Notes: generated by a model from the sequence alone, not told the origin. Shown: positions 38,972 through 48,715, numbered from the stretch's first letter. The stretch is 64,000 nucleotides of DNA from Pichia kudriavzevii (GCF_003054445.1 NC_042507.1:930001-994000); one strand, 5' to 3'. Program-made: numbers and translations.

Positions 38972-41260
38972 ATGTCAGACTGGGATGAGGATATGTATGA
39001 TGAAAGCGAAGAGGAGGTTCTATCATTTGAAGATGAAGATGAAAGTTATGGAAGTGGAAACGTAGAACGGAGCTCACCTCCTCTGAATTCGGAAGCTTTG
39101 TATTTCAAGGCAAAAAACTTAAAGGAGGAAGAAAATTATGAGGAAGCATTATGTGTGTTTGATGATCTTATACAAAACTCAGAATCTTCAGAAGAATATA
39201 TATTCAAGTCAATCAAACAGAAGATAAAGATTTACGAACATCAACGATGTTTTGAAACTATCTGCCCAATGCTTAAAAAGCTACTTTTATTCAAGGAAAG
39301 AGTAGATAGTTCTTACTTCAGTTCTTCATTACTTAAAATACTGACAAGGCTAGAGAGGAGTAACATTGGTATAGAGGCCAAATTATCAATCCTTCAAGTT
39401 TTTGATAACTATATTTCTACACTCAAAATGACTCAAATGGACTTTTCAACACGCAAGCTAAAATACAAGGTAGTATTAGCATTGGCCAATCAGAAACTAG
39501 TTGAAAATGACTATACTAAAGCTGTCCAAATATTGTCAGGCTTGGAAAATGATATTGAGTTAGAAGATGAGACAATAAAAAACAGTTTTTTTCTGGATAT
39601 CATAGCAGGAAAACTTCTTGTACTTTTGGGTAATTCTGCACCAATTAAAGAACTAAAAACATATGCAAACAAAGCTACTTTATTAATCTCTGGTATTCCG
39701 CAAACTCGAGTGTTGGGTATTATCAATGAAGCTTCTGGTGTTGTTGCAATGTACTCAGAAGACTATATAAACGCCAACAAATACTTTCAGGACGCATTCA
39801 GGCATTATAACGATTCGGGAGATACCAGAAGAGTGAATATTTTAGTCAAATTTGTAATTAGCTCAATATTATCCAAGTCTGAAGTTAACCCGTTTCAATC
39901 CAGTGACATCCAAGGGTTTTTGAAGTTAGGATCAATCAAATTGCTCATGAATATGAGAAATGCAATACAAGAAAATAACGTGTCCAAGTACAATGTTATA
40001 ATAGAATCAACAGATTTTAGTACCTCTTTCTTGGGCCAGAAATTTTTGTCAGACTTTATTCCTGTTATAACACATATGGTTTATTCGCAATTCGTAATTT
40101 CTCAAATTGCCCTATTTGAGAGAGTTTCATTTGATTATTTTATTGAGAAAATGAATATAAAATTATCTGAATTTAAGAAACTAGTATTGGAGCTATTCAA
40201 TGTGGGACTCATTTCAAAGATCAAAATTGATTTTAGACATGGTATTATAAGAAAAACAGATTGCACATTCTTGCATGAAAAAAGTGTTAACCCGGTGAGT
40301 TATATTAGGAATTGTTTTGCCTATTATAATCTATGTGATAGTGCAACTCACATGGATTTGGAGCGGGAGATGGATAATCTAGCACGCAACCAAAACAAAG
40401 AAATTGGAGATATTGAAATAACTGAAAAACGTGCTCTGAATGGATGCAGCAATAGTGATTTTGATGTCTCTTCTAAACGCAAATTTTTTGAAACATTTAC
40501 CACCAAATATAATGTGAAAATCCAACCGACTAATACAGAGGATTTGGAAATGTCAAAGTTTGATCTCTTTTATAACAACATTAATCTAAGAGTATTAGCA
40601 AAAGAGCTGTTCAAAAATCATACCGTGGGCCTTGGCCTCTTTGATGACACTGAAATTAGAAATAAGCTTATTAAACAAATTGAATTATACTTGAGACTGC
40701 TCTCAAGTTCAGCACCACTACCAATCACCGATGACCTTTCATTTGTTAATCGAGTTAAGGACGATAAAAGGTCCTCGGAATTCAAGAAATTATTTAGTAA
40801 TGATAAGGAAATTAATGTTTTTACACAGTACGATCCAAACATACCTGAGGTAACTCAAGAAACATCAATGAATCCATTAGAGCCACCTGAAAACTTTGAT
40901 TTAATAAGGGATCCGGATGTTTCGCTTTCCCGCAACGAGAAGTTATTGGAAAGACTAAAAACAATAGCTAAAACTACAGAAATTATAACAGAAAAAAATG
41001 CTATCACTCTTTTAAATTCTGGCAATGTAAATGGTGCAGCTGATGATTATGAATTGTCTCCTCGTAAACAGCTTGATCGTGGCGGCTCTTACACCCGTTT
41101 GAATCCTTGTGAAATTTTTAGCTCAGTAGATAGTCCTTTTAAGGCAACAGAAGACCAATATGACTACAACTATGCTTATGAAGACAATATTAACAACAAA
41201 AATGGTAAAGAGGACTACAATGATAATGACGACGACAACTTATCCTTCAATGAATACTAA
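38972..41260 (+). CDS. CSN2: COP9 signalosome subunit 2-like PCI protein
   Basis: Scaffold subunit of the COP9 signalosome, which removes Nedd8/Rub1 from cullins. The ATG at 38972 gives the family's acidic start MSDWDEDMYDESEEE; the frame is open upstream with further Met codons, but that extension is not conserved. TPR-like helices follow (ALYFKAKNLKEEENYEEALCVFDDL), then IPQTRVLGIINEASGVVAMYSEDY and DAFRHYNDSGDTRRVNILVKFVI. The PCI domain ends near residue 430. The last 330 or so residues are an extra, largely disordered region ending in an acidic Asn/Asp tail, making it 762 residues against about 440 in animals. The S. cerevisiae relative is Rri2/Csn10. Confidence 0.8.
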   Translation: MSDWDEDMYDESEEEVLSFEDEDESYGSGNVERSSPPLNSEALYFKAKNLKEEENYEEALCVFDDLIQNSESSEEYIFKSIKQKIKIYEHQRCFETICPMLKKLLLFKERVDSSYFSSSLLKILTRLERSNIGIEAKLSILQVFDNYISTLKMTQMDFSTRKLKYKVVLALANQKLVENDYTKAVQILSGLENDIELEDETIKNSFFLDIIAGKLLVLLGNSAPIKELKTYANKATLLISGIPQTRVLGIINEASGVVAMYSEDYINANKYFQDAFRHYNDSGDTRRVNILVKFVISSILSKSEVNPFQSSDIQGFLKLGSIKLLMNMRNAIQENNVSKYNVIIESTDFSTSFLGQKFLSDFIPVITHMVYSQFVISQIALFERVSFDYFIEKMNIKLSEFKKLVLELFNVGLISKIKIDFRHGIIRKTDCTFLHEKSVNPVSYIRNCFAYYNLCDSATHMDLEREMDNLARNQNKEIGDIEITEKRALNGCSNSDFDVSSKRKFFETFTTKYNVKIQPTNTEDLEMSKFDLFYNNINLRVLAKELFKNHTVGLGLFDDTEIRNKLIKQIELYLRLLSSSAPLPITDDLSFVNRVKDDKRSSEFKKLFSNDKEINVFTQYDPNIPEVTQETSMNPLEPPENFDLIRDPDVSLSRNEKLLERLKTIAKTTEIITEKNAITLLNSGNVNGAADDYELSPRKQLDRGGSYTRLNPCEIFSSVDSPFKATEDQYDYNYAYEDNINNKNGKEDYNDNDDDNLSFNEY

Positions 41261-41395
41261 GGAATGAGAATGGTTTGTTAATGGAATCCCCATTTAACGT
41301 CATCCAGACGAGCCTCTTCCTAGCTGTCTAAACATGCTCGCGAGTTTGAATTCTGCGTTTGGAAATTTTTTACTGTTTTACTTTGCATATCAGGG

Positions 41396-41404
41396 AAAAT
41401 TTTT
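41396..41404. promoter_or_regulatory. RRPE-like element upstream of LOC1
   Basis: AAAATTTTT at 41396-41404, 112 bp before the LOC1 ATG, with similar A/T blocks on either side. It matches the ribosome-biogenesis RRPE core. Low specificity in AT-rich DNA. Confidence 0.3.
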
Positions 41405-41515
41405 ATGAATTTTTTCATACAAGGATAAGCTAAAGAATTTTCGAAATGTTTCAAGGATACTGTCGACAACAACGCTCGTAGGTCCTTTCAAGTGTTTAAA
41501 TAGATCCAATTCAGT

Positions 41516-42133
41516 ATGTCCATAAACAAGCAGACAAAGGCGTACAAGAGGAAGGCTACCATGAATGGAAAGCGTGAAGTTCAACCTGAAATTAGAGGTG
41601 ACTCTCAGGCTAGGAACCAACTAGCAAATCAACCTAATTTAACTCCTAAAAAGGAAAAGAAAACTCTCAAAGGTAAATCATTGAAGAAGCACCTTCGTGC
41701 TGCAGAACTATATGGTAAAAAAAAGCAACCACGTACATACACCGAAAAAGAGCTGGATATTCCGAAACTAAACAAAGCCATCAATCCAGGTAATATTGTT
41801 AAAAAGGGTAAAAAGGGGAAAAAGTTTATATCTGATACCGATAGCATAACTCTACAGAGAATAGTGAAACAAGTTAACGACGAAAGAGATTTAGTGAACG
41901 AAAGTAAATTGGAGAAGAGTAGACGTCTAGAAGAAATACGGGAACTCAGAAGAAAGGAAATGGAGATGAGAGAGGAAGAAAAGAAGGAAAAACTAGAGAG
42001 TGCCAAATCGTCGATCAAGGAAAAGGCAAGTTTAGCAAGATCCGCAAGACGTAAAAGTGCCAAGGATGCCAAGAAGGAAATCAATAAACAAGCCACTTCT
42101 GTTGTTAAGAAAAAGAGTGTGTCCTTTGCCTAG
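41516..42133 (+). CDS. LOC1: 60S ribosome-biogenesis and ASH1 mRNA-localisation protein Loc1
   Basis: Nuclear RNA-binding protein of pre-60S assembly, also needed for ASH1 mRNA localisation in yeast. It has 205 residues (yeast Loc1 204) and is very basic. Conserved blocks in order: DSQARNQLANQPNLT, LYGKKK, LDIPKLNKAINPG, KKGKKGKKFISD, ESKLEKSRRLEEIRELRRKE, SLARSARRK and the terminal KKSVSFA. The middle is a long charged helix. The ATG at 41516 is the first in frame. Confidence 0.93.
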   Translation: MSINKQTKAYKRKATMNGKREVQPEIRGDSQARNQLANQPNLTPKKEKKTLKGKSLKKHLRAAELYGKKKQPRTYTEKELDIPKLNKAINPGNIVKKGKKGKKFISDTDSITLQRIVKQVNDERDLVNESKLEKSRRLEEIRELRRKEMEMREEEKKEKLESAKSSIKEKASLARSARRKSAKDAKKEINKQATSVVKKKSVSFA

Positions 42134-42982
42134 TTTATTATTTAATTTCAGTAAACTCTCTCTATTTGTATATTTTAAAATACCACGTATCTGGTGTATA
42201 GATTTCAAAACCTGATTGCATGCATTATCAATTTGCGGACTGTTATTGTATTTTTTTCCTATTCACATCCAGACATTTTGACTCATGATATATAACGAAA
42301 CAACTGAAGACGGTTCTTTATCGATGTTCTCAAGTAATGTAAAAAAAAAGTGATAGGTCAATCTCATTCTTTGATATTACAAAAAAAGAGAAGATTACTA
42401 TTTAATGCCTTCTCATGTCTTGCGTATACTTTTGCTGAAAGATCACTGAGTTTTTAGGATTTTTCCATCGATCTTTTTGAAGAAGTACAAAACAGTATGG
42501 ATAACTTGCAAGGGGTGAGTTTATGAATACAATGGTGGAGCATTTACAAAACTATTTAAAAGTGGTACGAAAAAAAAAAAACAAAAAAAAAAAAACTGAT
42601 ATAATTTTAAAAGAGAACTTAGCAGGTTTTGTGTTTTAGTACTGCATCGCAGTGCAAAACAAAAAACAACCTTCATTGTAGGAAAACCAATCTGAATGAA
42701 GAGATATTCCCAAGGTTCTGGAAACGTAAAACTTCAAGTAGGATGGAAATGGAAGCCAAAATAAAATGTGATAACATTAAAAATACGGAGGCTCAACCGA
42801 TAAAGGCAGTCAAATGAACTCAAACTTTTGGGTGAGAGCAAGGTCAAGAAAAATTACCCGGTGTCAACTCAAATCCGCACTGGCTGCTTATTCCCTGTAG
42901 TAAGTAGATTAGACACAGTACCTAACGATAACAGACTCATTGCAAGGTTTATCATCAACCGATCGTACAAACAGAACCAGGT
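42134..42982. other. Intergenic region LOC1-BIG1
   Basis: 849 bases between two plus-strand genes, holding the LOC1 terminator and the downstream promoter. A perfect Gcn4-type TGACTCA lies at 42279-42285, far from either ATG. A long A-tract interrupted once sits near 42570-42597. An open stretch of about 60 codons (42629-42817) lacks an ATG and was not accepted as a gene; a speculative upstream exon is described in the findings. Confidence 0.45.
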
Positions 42983-43909
42983 ATGAAATTGAGCTCCCAA
43001 AATATTAAGTCTATTGCTTTTTCAGCTCTTGTAGGAATTGCGTCTGCCCTTTCATTTGAAAATACAGCACCTTTGCTAATCTCCAATGCTGCATTCTATG
43101 ACACCGTCAAGTTCAAATCTATGGATTCGATAGCTAATGTGAAGGATCTTTTATCGACATTAAGTGACGAGTTTTGTTTCAAGCACCCTAATGAACGCCT
43201 TTTTTACCTAAGGGTTCCTGGTTTAGGTGCTGGTGAAATACCATCCGAACTAATCAATATTGCTAATGTTGCAACAGAACATGTTGTTTATGATATACCT
43301 TCAAGCGAGTTATTCATAGGTAAATCATGTTCACAAGTACAAATTTTGAACATGAAAGATATTGATGGCTCCTACAATCTTGATGAACACACCAATGTAG
43401 CTGTAATTGATTTCGTCAATGCTGCTGAACTATATAAAACGATTGATCAACTTACAGCCCAATTCACCGTGGAAAATGTTATTATTCAAGGATTACCATC
43501 ATTTGAAACACCAGGAAATAGCTGGTTTGATAAATCACAACAACAGTTGCAGAACTTACTGAAATCCAATTCCAAGAAAAGAGAAGAGTTAGATTATGGT
43601 AGAATAGAACAAGAGCTCAATGAAACTTTTGAAGAAGTTAATGAATTGCTAAATGATGAGCTCGTAGAAATATATGAAAAAACAAATATTGAATCTAAAT
43701 CCACACTTTCCCACTCCAATAAAAAGATTGTTATTGGTGGTTCTCTATTTGACAAGTATAGTTTCTTTACCAACGGTATTTGGATGTGTACGATTGTCTT
43801 TTTATTTCTTACATGGCTATTGAGTATGGCGTTGAGTTGGCTAAGCAGCTTGCAAGTCAGTTATGGTGCCTTTGATAAACCATTTGATTTTGAAAAGAAA
43901 ATGCAATAA
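42983..43909 (+). CDS. BIG1: ER type I membrane protein of the Big1/Voa1 (Ac45-like) family
   Basis: A 308-residue protein with an N-terminal signal peptide (about 1-22, ending SALS), a lumenal domain starting FENTAPLLISNAAFYD, and one membrane segment near residues 262-288 (GIWMCTIVFLFLTWLLSMALSWL). A short conserved tail follows, SLQVSYGAFDKPFDFEKKMQ. The membrane segment and tail closely resemble the shared C-terminus of yeast Voa1 (V-ATPase assembly) and Big1 (ER protein for beta-1,6-glucan). Length is nearer Big1 (335) than Voa1 (265), so Big1 is preferred, but the two cannot be separated firmly by eye. Confidence 0.6.
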   Translation: MKLSSQNIKSIAFSALVGIASALSFENTAPLLISNAAFYDTVKFKSMDSIANVKDLLSTLSDEFCFKHPNERLFYLRVPGLGAGEIPSELINIANVATEHVVYDIPSSELFIGKSCSQVQILNMKDIDGSYNLDEHTNVAVIDFVNAAELYKTIDQLTAQFTVENVIIQGLPSFETPGNSWFDKSQQQLQNLLKSNSKKREELDYGRIEQELNETFEEVNELLNDELVEIYEKTNIESKSTLSHSNKKIVIGGSLFDKYSFFTNGIWMCTIVFLFLTWLLSMALSWLSSLQVSYGAFDKPFDFEKKMQ

Positions 43910-44050
43910 ATAAAACCAGGTTTATCGTAAGTCCAACATCCACTGAAGTTAAAGATTATAATCATTCATATAAGCAAATATATATCAGATCTACGTAAGG
44001 TACGAACATGAAAATAATCACTAATAAGGTACTTTAAAAGAATATAATTA

Positions 44051-45370
44051 TTAGTAAATGTAGGGTATGATTTTATATTGAACTTGTTTTTCGTACTCAT
44101 CCCAGTATTTACCATACTTGCTTCTACATTTTTCCTCATCTCTAGCCTGTCTATGGAACAATAGGGCCGAAAAATAAATAACGTAGAAGTAAGTTAGAAT
44201 TGTATTAAAACCAGTAGGCAGGCACCAACTCAAGGCAATTAACATATCACCAAAATAGTTGATATGTTGAGAAATCCCCCACCATCCTTCGATAAGTAGT
44301 TTTGTACCTCTATCGGTTTGTATGGATTTCAGGTGCGGTAATTTGTTTTGCCTAAAATTATTTTTTTGGTTATTTGATGCTTTAAAGACATAGAATCCAA
44401 GTGCCATGATTGATAAAATGATTATGCAACTCAAAGCAGATAAATTGATTATATTTAGAGTGAGATATCTTGCTTGCAGACAATAGCAGAACGGAACCCA
44501 ACATAAATCACCAAATGCGAGCATAAATCCAAACCCATCTGTTGTAATGTCAATCATTGTTAGGCATCCTTCTTCGTTCAATACGCCATCGATAATGTAG
44601 ATAAATTGTAATGCATTGATTAAAAACATCGAATTAGTAACGTAACCTAGCTTCTGGTACTGTCTTTGCATACACGAAACATTTAGTAAAAGCCATAACA
44701 AAAGGCCGGGCCTTAGCTCACAAAACAACTTGATGTCCCATTCACCAATTCTTGGGTTTAATTCTCTACCCATAAACCAATCACCAATGAAGTTTTGGGA
44801 ATTGCCATTAACACTTAGTATTCTTTCCTTGGTGCCTTTTCCGTTTTTATTTCTGAGCGGAATAAATGAGGCAAAATAAACAAAAAAGCTCAGGAGTATG
44901 GAAAACTCCCATGAAGTAGCCATCATACCTAAAAAGTTATCGTATAGGAAATCCAATTCAAACAAGTTGAAGCCGTACAAATAAAACCGTGATATGAAAA
45001 GAACAAGCAAAAACCCTACCAATTGTAAGCCGTTAATGTTGTATTTCAGTCTTGTGCCATCTCTTAATTCAATCCCATACTTAGTTGTACCAGGAATGTA
45101 CACATCTAAAATGGCCAATGAAAAAAACCATGCAAGATAGTAAGCCCAACATTTGGAATTAAAGAAGACATTTTGCCAATTTCGTAGTATTTGGTTACAA
45201 AAAACACCCTTTATAGCATCAGCATCAAGTTGGAAACCTTGCATGACATAATTTTCATTACATGCTAAATATAAGAATAATGTGATTAATGGTAAGAATA
45301 CTATGAGAATAGATGCCCCTATTGCCCCACCAAACTCCTTCTCCTTAGTAGTTGGATTGAGTGTTGACAT
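44051..45370 (-). CDS. ERG24: Sterol C-14 reductase
   Basis: ER membrane enzyme that reduces the C14-C15 double bond after lanosterol demethylation; the target of morpholines. It has 439 residues (yeast Erg24 438) and aligns end to end: LNPTTKEKEFGGAIGA, YDWF-like GDWFMGRELNPRIG, DGVLNEEGCLTMIDITTDGFGFMLAFGDL, then LKSIQTDRGTKLLIEGWWGISQHINYFGD, and the terminal YKIIPYIY. About eight to nine membrane segments. These blocks distinguish it from the C-24 reductase Erg4. The ATG is at 45370. Its upstream region carries three sterol-response elements. Confidence 0.96.
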   Translation of the reverse strand: MSTLNPTTKEKEFGGAIGASILIVFLPLITLFLYLACNENYVMQGFQLDADAIKGVFCNQILRNWQNVFFNSKCWAYYLAWFFSLAILDVYIPGTTKYGIELRDGTRLKYNINGLQLVGFLLVLFISRFYLYGFNLFELDFLYDNFLGMMATSWEFSILLSFFVYFASFIPLRNKNGKGTKERILSVNGNSQNFIGDWFMGRELNPRIGEWDIKLFCELRPGLLLWLLLNVSCMQRQYQKLGYVTNSMFLINALQFIYIIDGVLNEEGCLTMIDITTDGFGFMLAFGDLCWVPFCYCLQARYLTLNIINLSALSCIIILSIMALGFYVFKASNNQKNNFRQNKLPHLKSIQTDRGTKLLIEGWWGISQHINYFGDMLIALSWCLPTGFNTILTYFYVIYFSALLFHRQARDEEKCRSKYGKYWDEYEKQVQYKIIPYIY

Positions 45371-45796
45371 ACTTGTTCTGGATTAGCTTCTCAGTTTGTT
45401 GATCTCAAAATGTTTCAGGCAATCTCTTATAAATAGAGCTTGGGAATTAGAAGGCTCACTTCCCGATTTATATATATATATATTTATATATATTTATTTA
45501 TTCAGATTCTACACCAAAAATTGATCACAATTTAACAGAGCGCTTGGAAAACTTCTTAAACGAGAACTATACGACTCGTATATAAAAGTCTTACACGTGA
45601 CGTATACGAATGAAATCATGTGATCCGCAGTAAGACCTATTTGGGAAATTGTGGCTTTTCTTGGAGTTGACGTTCCCCCTTATTTTTTTCTCATTTTCGC
45701 CTTGTTCCTAATTCGTACCGAGAGTATTGACTATTTGCTAGCATGTCTGAGAGACACGTATGGTGGAGTTGGCCATTTGGTTCTTTCTAGTGCTTG
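45371..45796. promoter_or_regulatory. Divergent ERG24/MET22 control region
   Basis: TCGTATA, the Upc2/Ecm22 sterol-response element, occurs three times: plus strand 45576-45582, minus strand 45574-45568 (the two form a palindrome with a one-base spacer), and minus strand 45609-45603. A TATA-like TATATAAAAG is at 45579-45588. CACGTG at 45594-45599, reading GTCACGTG on the minus strand, matches the Cbf1 site of sulfur-metabolism genes. A TA-repeat lies around 45471-45495. Function is inferred from the S. cerevisiae factors. Confidence 0.6.
45743..45790 (+). promoter_or_regulatory. Possible 15-codon uORF ahead of MET22
   Basis: ATG at 45743 opens MSERHVWWSWPFGSF and ends with TAG at 45788-45790, six bases before the MET22 ATG. 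If the transcript starts upstream of 45743, most scanning ribosomes would meet it first. The transcript start is unknown. Confidence 0.35.
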
Positions 45797-46888
45797 ATGA
45801 AGATAGATCTTATTGTCAGAAATATCATGTCTGGCTCTATAGATTATTTGAGAGAAGCGTACATTGCGCAATTGGCCGTTAAAAGAGCAGCTTTGCTCAC
45901 TTGTAAAGTCAGCGAAGAGCATCTGAAAGGGATCTCAAAGGAAGACAGTTCACCAGTTACCATTGGTGATTTCGGTGCACAAGCAATTGTCATTAATGCG
46001 ATTTTGAAGAACTTCCCCCAAGATGAAGTTGTTGGTGAGGAAGACTCAACGTTGATTAAGGAGAAAAAAATTGAAAAATTGATTTTAAACGAAGTCAATT
46101 CAGTGCAATTGAAAGATTCAGCTAATAATAACTTACTGGGTCGGCTTGAATCTCCAGAAGACCTATGTGATACCATTGATAAAGGAAATTCCAAAGGAGG
46201 CAGATACGGCAGAATTTGGGCATTGGACCCAATCGATGGTACTAAAGGCTTCTTAAGAGGCGACCAATATGCTGTTTGTTTAGGTCTTATTGTTGATGGT
46301 GACGTTAAGGTTGGTGTTATTGCATGTCCCAATCTACCACACTCATTGCGTGATGCATCTTCTCCTAAGGGTGGTTTATTTACCGCAATTAAGGGTCAGG
46401 GTTCGTTTTTCCAAGATTTGTATTCCAATGTCACATTCCCACTGAATAAGTCTAATAAAATGAGTGTCCACAACGAGTACGGGTTAGATCAAACTAGGGT
46501 TCTGGAAGGTGTTGAGAAAGGTCATTCATCGCATGGACTACAGGGTATGATAAAGGAACAACTGAAAATTTCCCAGCCGTCAGTTAATTTGGATTCCCAA
46601 GCAAAATATTGTGCCCTTTCAAAGGGTGATGCTGAAATTTACCTAAGATTGCCAAAAGACCCCGATTATAGAGAAAAAATTTGGGATCATGCAGCTGGCT
46701 ACTTACTTGTCAAGGAAAGTGGCGGTCTGGTTACAGACATCTTTGGAAATGATCTTGATTTCGGATATGGCAGGACCTTAAACAGTCAGGGTGTTATTGC
46801 TGCGACTAAAGCTGTTCATCCAGCAATTATATCAACTGTTAAAAACATAGTTGGTGAAAATGGCGAAAAGCTTGCCGAGTATTGTTAG
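45797..46888 (+). CDS. MET22: 3'(2'),5'-bisphosphate nucleotidase (PAP phosphatase)
   Basis: Cytosolic Li+/Na+-sensitive phosphatase converting 3'-phosphoadenosine 5'-phosphate to AMP, needed for sulfate assimilation and salt tolerance. Family motifs are all present: the metal site VGEED, DPIDGTKGFLRG, EGVEKGHSSH, LDSQAKYC and IWDHAAG. The ATG at 45797 gives 363 residues (yeast Met22 357); an in-frame ATG at 45827 (MSGSIDYL) gives 353 and is nearly as good. A run of about 25 residues around ILNEVNSVQLKDSANNN is a variable insert also found in yeast. CTG at 46727 encodes the hydrophobic position of SGGLVTD, consistent with leucine. Confidence 0.95.
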   Translation: MKIDLIVRNIMSGSIDYLREAYIAQLAVKRAALLTCKVSEEHLKGISKEDSSPVTIGDFGAQAIVINAILKNFPQDEVVGEEDSTLIKEKKIEKLILNEVNSVQLKDSANNNLLGRLESPEDLCDTIDKGNSKGGRYGRIWALDPIDGTKGFLRGDQYAVCLGLIVDGDVKVGVIACPNLPHSLRDASSPKGGLFTAIKGQGSFFQDLYSNVTFPLNKSNKMSVHNEYGLDQTRVLEGVEKGHSSHGLQGMIKEQLKISQPSVNLDSQAKYCALSKGDAEIYLRLPKDPDYREKIWDHAAGYLLVKESGGLVTDIFGNDLDFGYGRTLNSQGVIAATKAVHPAIISTVKNIVGENGEKLAEYC

Positions 46889-47107
46889 TTGTTTGTAATT
46901 CTTCTTTGTCACTCCTGTACAATAACAGAGTTTTCTCTGTAAACTAGCAAAACAATTGCACATTCATTAAGCTGGAAATTTCGCAGGCTCGCTTGTTGAA
47001 TTTGATTTTTCGATAAATTTCAGCGACACCGTCTCACTCTTGTTGTCCTGTGGTCCTGTTTCTCTTCACATCAGATAAAAGGGGAAAACTGCCAGCTAGT
47101 AGAAGAA

Positions 47108-48715
47108 ATGCAGAGATTTTTACCTCAGAGGTTGAAGCAGACAGATTTTGTCTTTTTGTTTAAGGGATCTCCATTGACGGATTTTCTCTACCCGTTCAAG
47201 AAAGCTGCCAATCAATGGGTGGCTCGATATATGATAATAATCTTTGCACTTATAATTCGGTGTGCTGTTGGCTTAGGTTCATACTCGGGTGAAAAGACTC
47301 CACCAATGTATGGTGACTTTGAAGCGCAGCGTCACTGGCTTGAAATCACCACGGGGCTTCCGATAACGCAATGGTACTTTTATGATTTGCAGTATTGGGG
47401 GCTTGATTACCCACCGTTGACAGCGTATCATTCATGGCTCATGGGAAAAATAGGCAAACTTATAGACTCTTCTTGGTTTGAATTAGACACATCGAGAGGA
47501 ATTGAGACCATAGACTTGAAATCGTACATGAGAATAACGGCGCTAATTTCTGAGCTAATCTTCTTTATACCCGGAGTGATTATGTATACACGTTGGATGG
47601 GGCGTAATCTTAACAAAGCACCTTCAATTGATCAAACAATTATTACAGCAGCAATATTATTTTTGCCTGATTTACAAATAATTGATCATGGCCATTTCCA
47701 ATACAATTCTGTCATGCTAGGCTTGTCTTTACTGGCGCTTGTCAACTTGTTGCATAATAACCTTGGTCTTGCATCAATATTCTATACCCTTTCAATCGGG
47801 TACAAACAAATGGCCTTGTACTACGCACCTATATTTTTTTTCTACCTATTATCGTTGTGTGTTATTCCCAAATTCAATATGCTAAAATTAATTTACATCT
47901 CTGTTTCAGTAGCATCATCAGTATGTTTCCTGTTGGCACCATTTTTATACCACGGTGGACTTTCTCAAGTTAAGCAGATATTGCTCAGAATGTTCCCCTT
48001 TGGAAGAGGTATTTTTGAAGATAAAGTTGGGAACTTTTGGTGTGCAACAAACATAATAATCAAATATAAGCAAATATTCAGCACAACCCAGTTACAGAGA
48101 CAGTCTCTCATATTGACTCTAATTGGTATTTCTCCATCATGCATTGCCATTTTTTTAAAGCCTGATAAAAGACTCTTATCTTGGTGTTTAGCATCTTGTT
48201 CAATGTCTTTTTATTTGTTCTCTTTTCAAGTGCATGAGAAATCCATTCTACTACCATGGATGCCTATTGCTTTGCTATTGAATGAAGTTGATAGTGATGT
48301 TATATCTATGGTTTGTTGGTTTTTCAACGTGAGCTTGTTTTCCATGACACCTCTACTTATTAGAGATGGTCTCATAATGCAATGCATTGTATTGTGTATA
48401 TTGAGCAATTGGCTAATGGGAAATTTAAGTTGGGTAAGGAAATACACTAACATTTTTGTTCCATTTGTATCTAAACGTGATAACGCTATTACCGTGTTAC
48501 CACATAGCTACTTCTGGAAGATTGCAATCATTGGATTTTATCTTGGCGCAGGAGTTATACTCACGTGTCAACTATTTGTTGCACCACCTCTAAACCTACC
48601 AGACTTGTGGGTCATTGGAAATGTTTTATTATCCTTTGCTTCATTTTTTTTGTTTTACCTTTGGACTTTTTACAAAATTCATGTGATTTTCAAATCAAAA
48701 GTAAAAATAGACTAA
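47108..48715 (+). CDS. ALG6: Dolichyl-P-Glc:Man9GlcNAc2-PP-dolichol alpha-1,3-glucosyltransferase
   Basis: Multi-pass ER enzyme adding the first glucose to the lipid-linked oligosaccharide. The 535 residues (yeast 544) carry the GT57 motifs PMYGDFEAQRHWLEIT, WYFYDLQYWGLDYPPLTAYHS, IDHGHFQYN, FPFGRGIFEDKVGNFWC and FQVHEKSILLP. The first lumenal loop holds the acidic catalytic region. About eleven hydrophobic segments. It ends VKID; no KKxx-type retention signal. It is the second N-glycosylation gene in the window, after ALG13, but they are not linked. Confidence 0.97.
   Translation: MQRFLPQRLKQTDFVFLFKGSPLTDFLYPFKKAANQWVARYMIIIFALIIRCAVGLGSYSGEKTPPMYGDFEAQRHWLEITTGLPITQWYFYDLQYWGLDYPPLTAYHSWLMGKIGKLIDSSWFELDTSRGIETIDLKSYMRITALISELIFFIPGVIMYTRWMGRNLNKAPSIDQTIITAAILFLPDLQIIDHGHFQYNSVMLGLSLLALVNLLHNNLGLASIFYTLSIGYKQMALYYAPIFFFYLLSLCVIPKFNMLKLIYISVSVASSVCFLLAPFLYHGGLSQVKQILLRMFPFGRGIFEDKVGNFWCATNIIIKYKQIFSTTQLQRQSLILTLIGISPSCIAIFLKPDKRLLSWCLASCSMSFYLFSFQVHEKSILLPWMPIALLLNEVDSDVISMVCWFFNVSLFSMTPLLIRDGLIMQCIVLCILSNWLMGNLSWVRKYTNIFVPFVSKRDNAITVLPHSYFWKIAIIGFYLGAGVILTCQLFVAPPLNLPDLWVIGNVLLSFASFFLFYLWTFYKIHVIFKSKVKID

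Noticed and set aside
44051-45370. ERG4 (C-24 sterol reductase)
   Set aside because: The N-terminal LNPTTKEKEFGG block, GRELNPRIG and the terminal YKIIPYIY fit Erg24.
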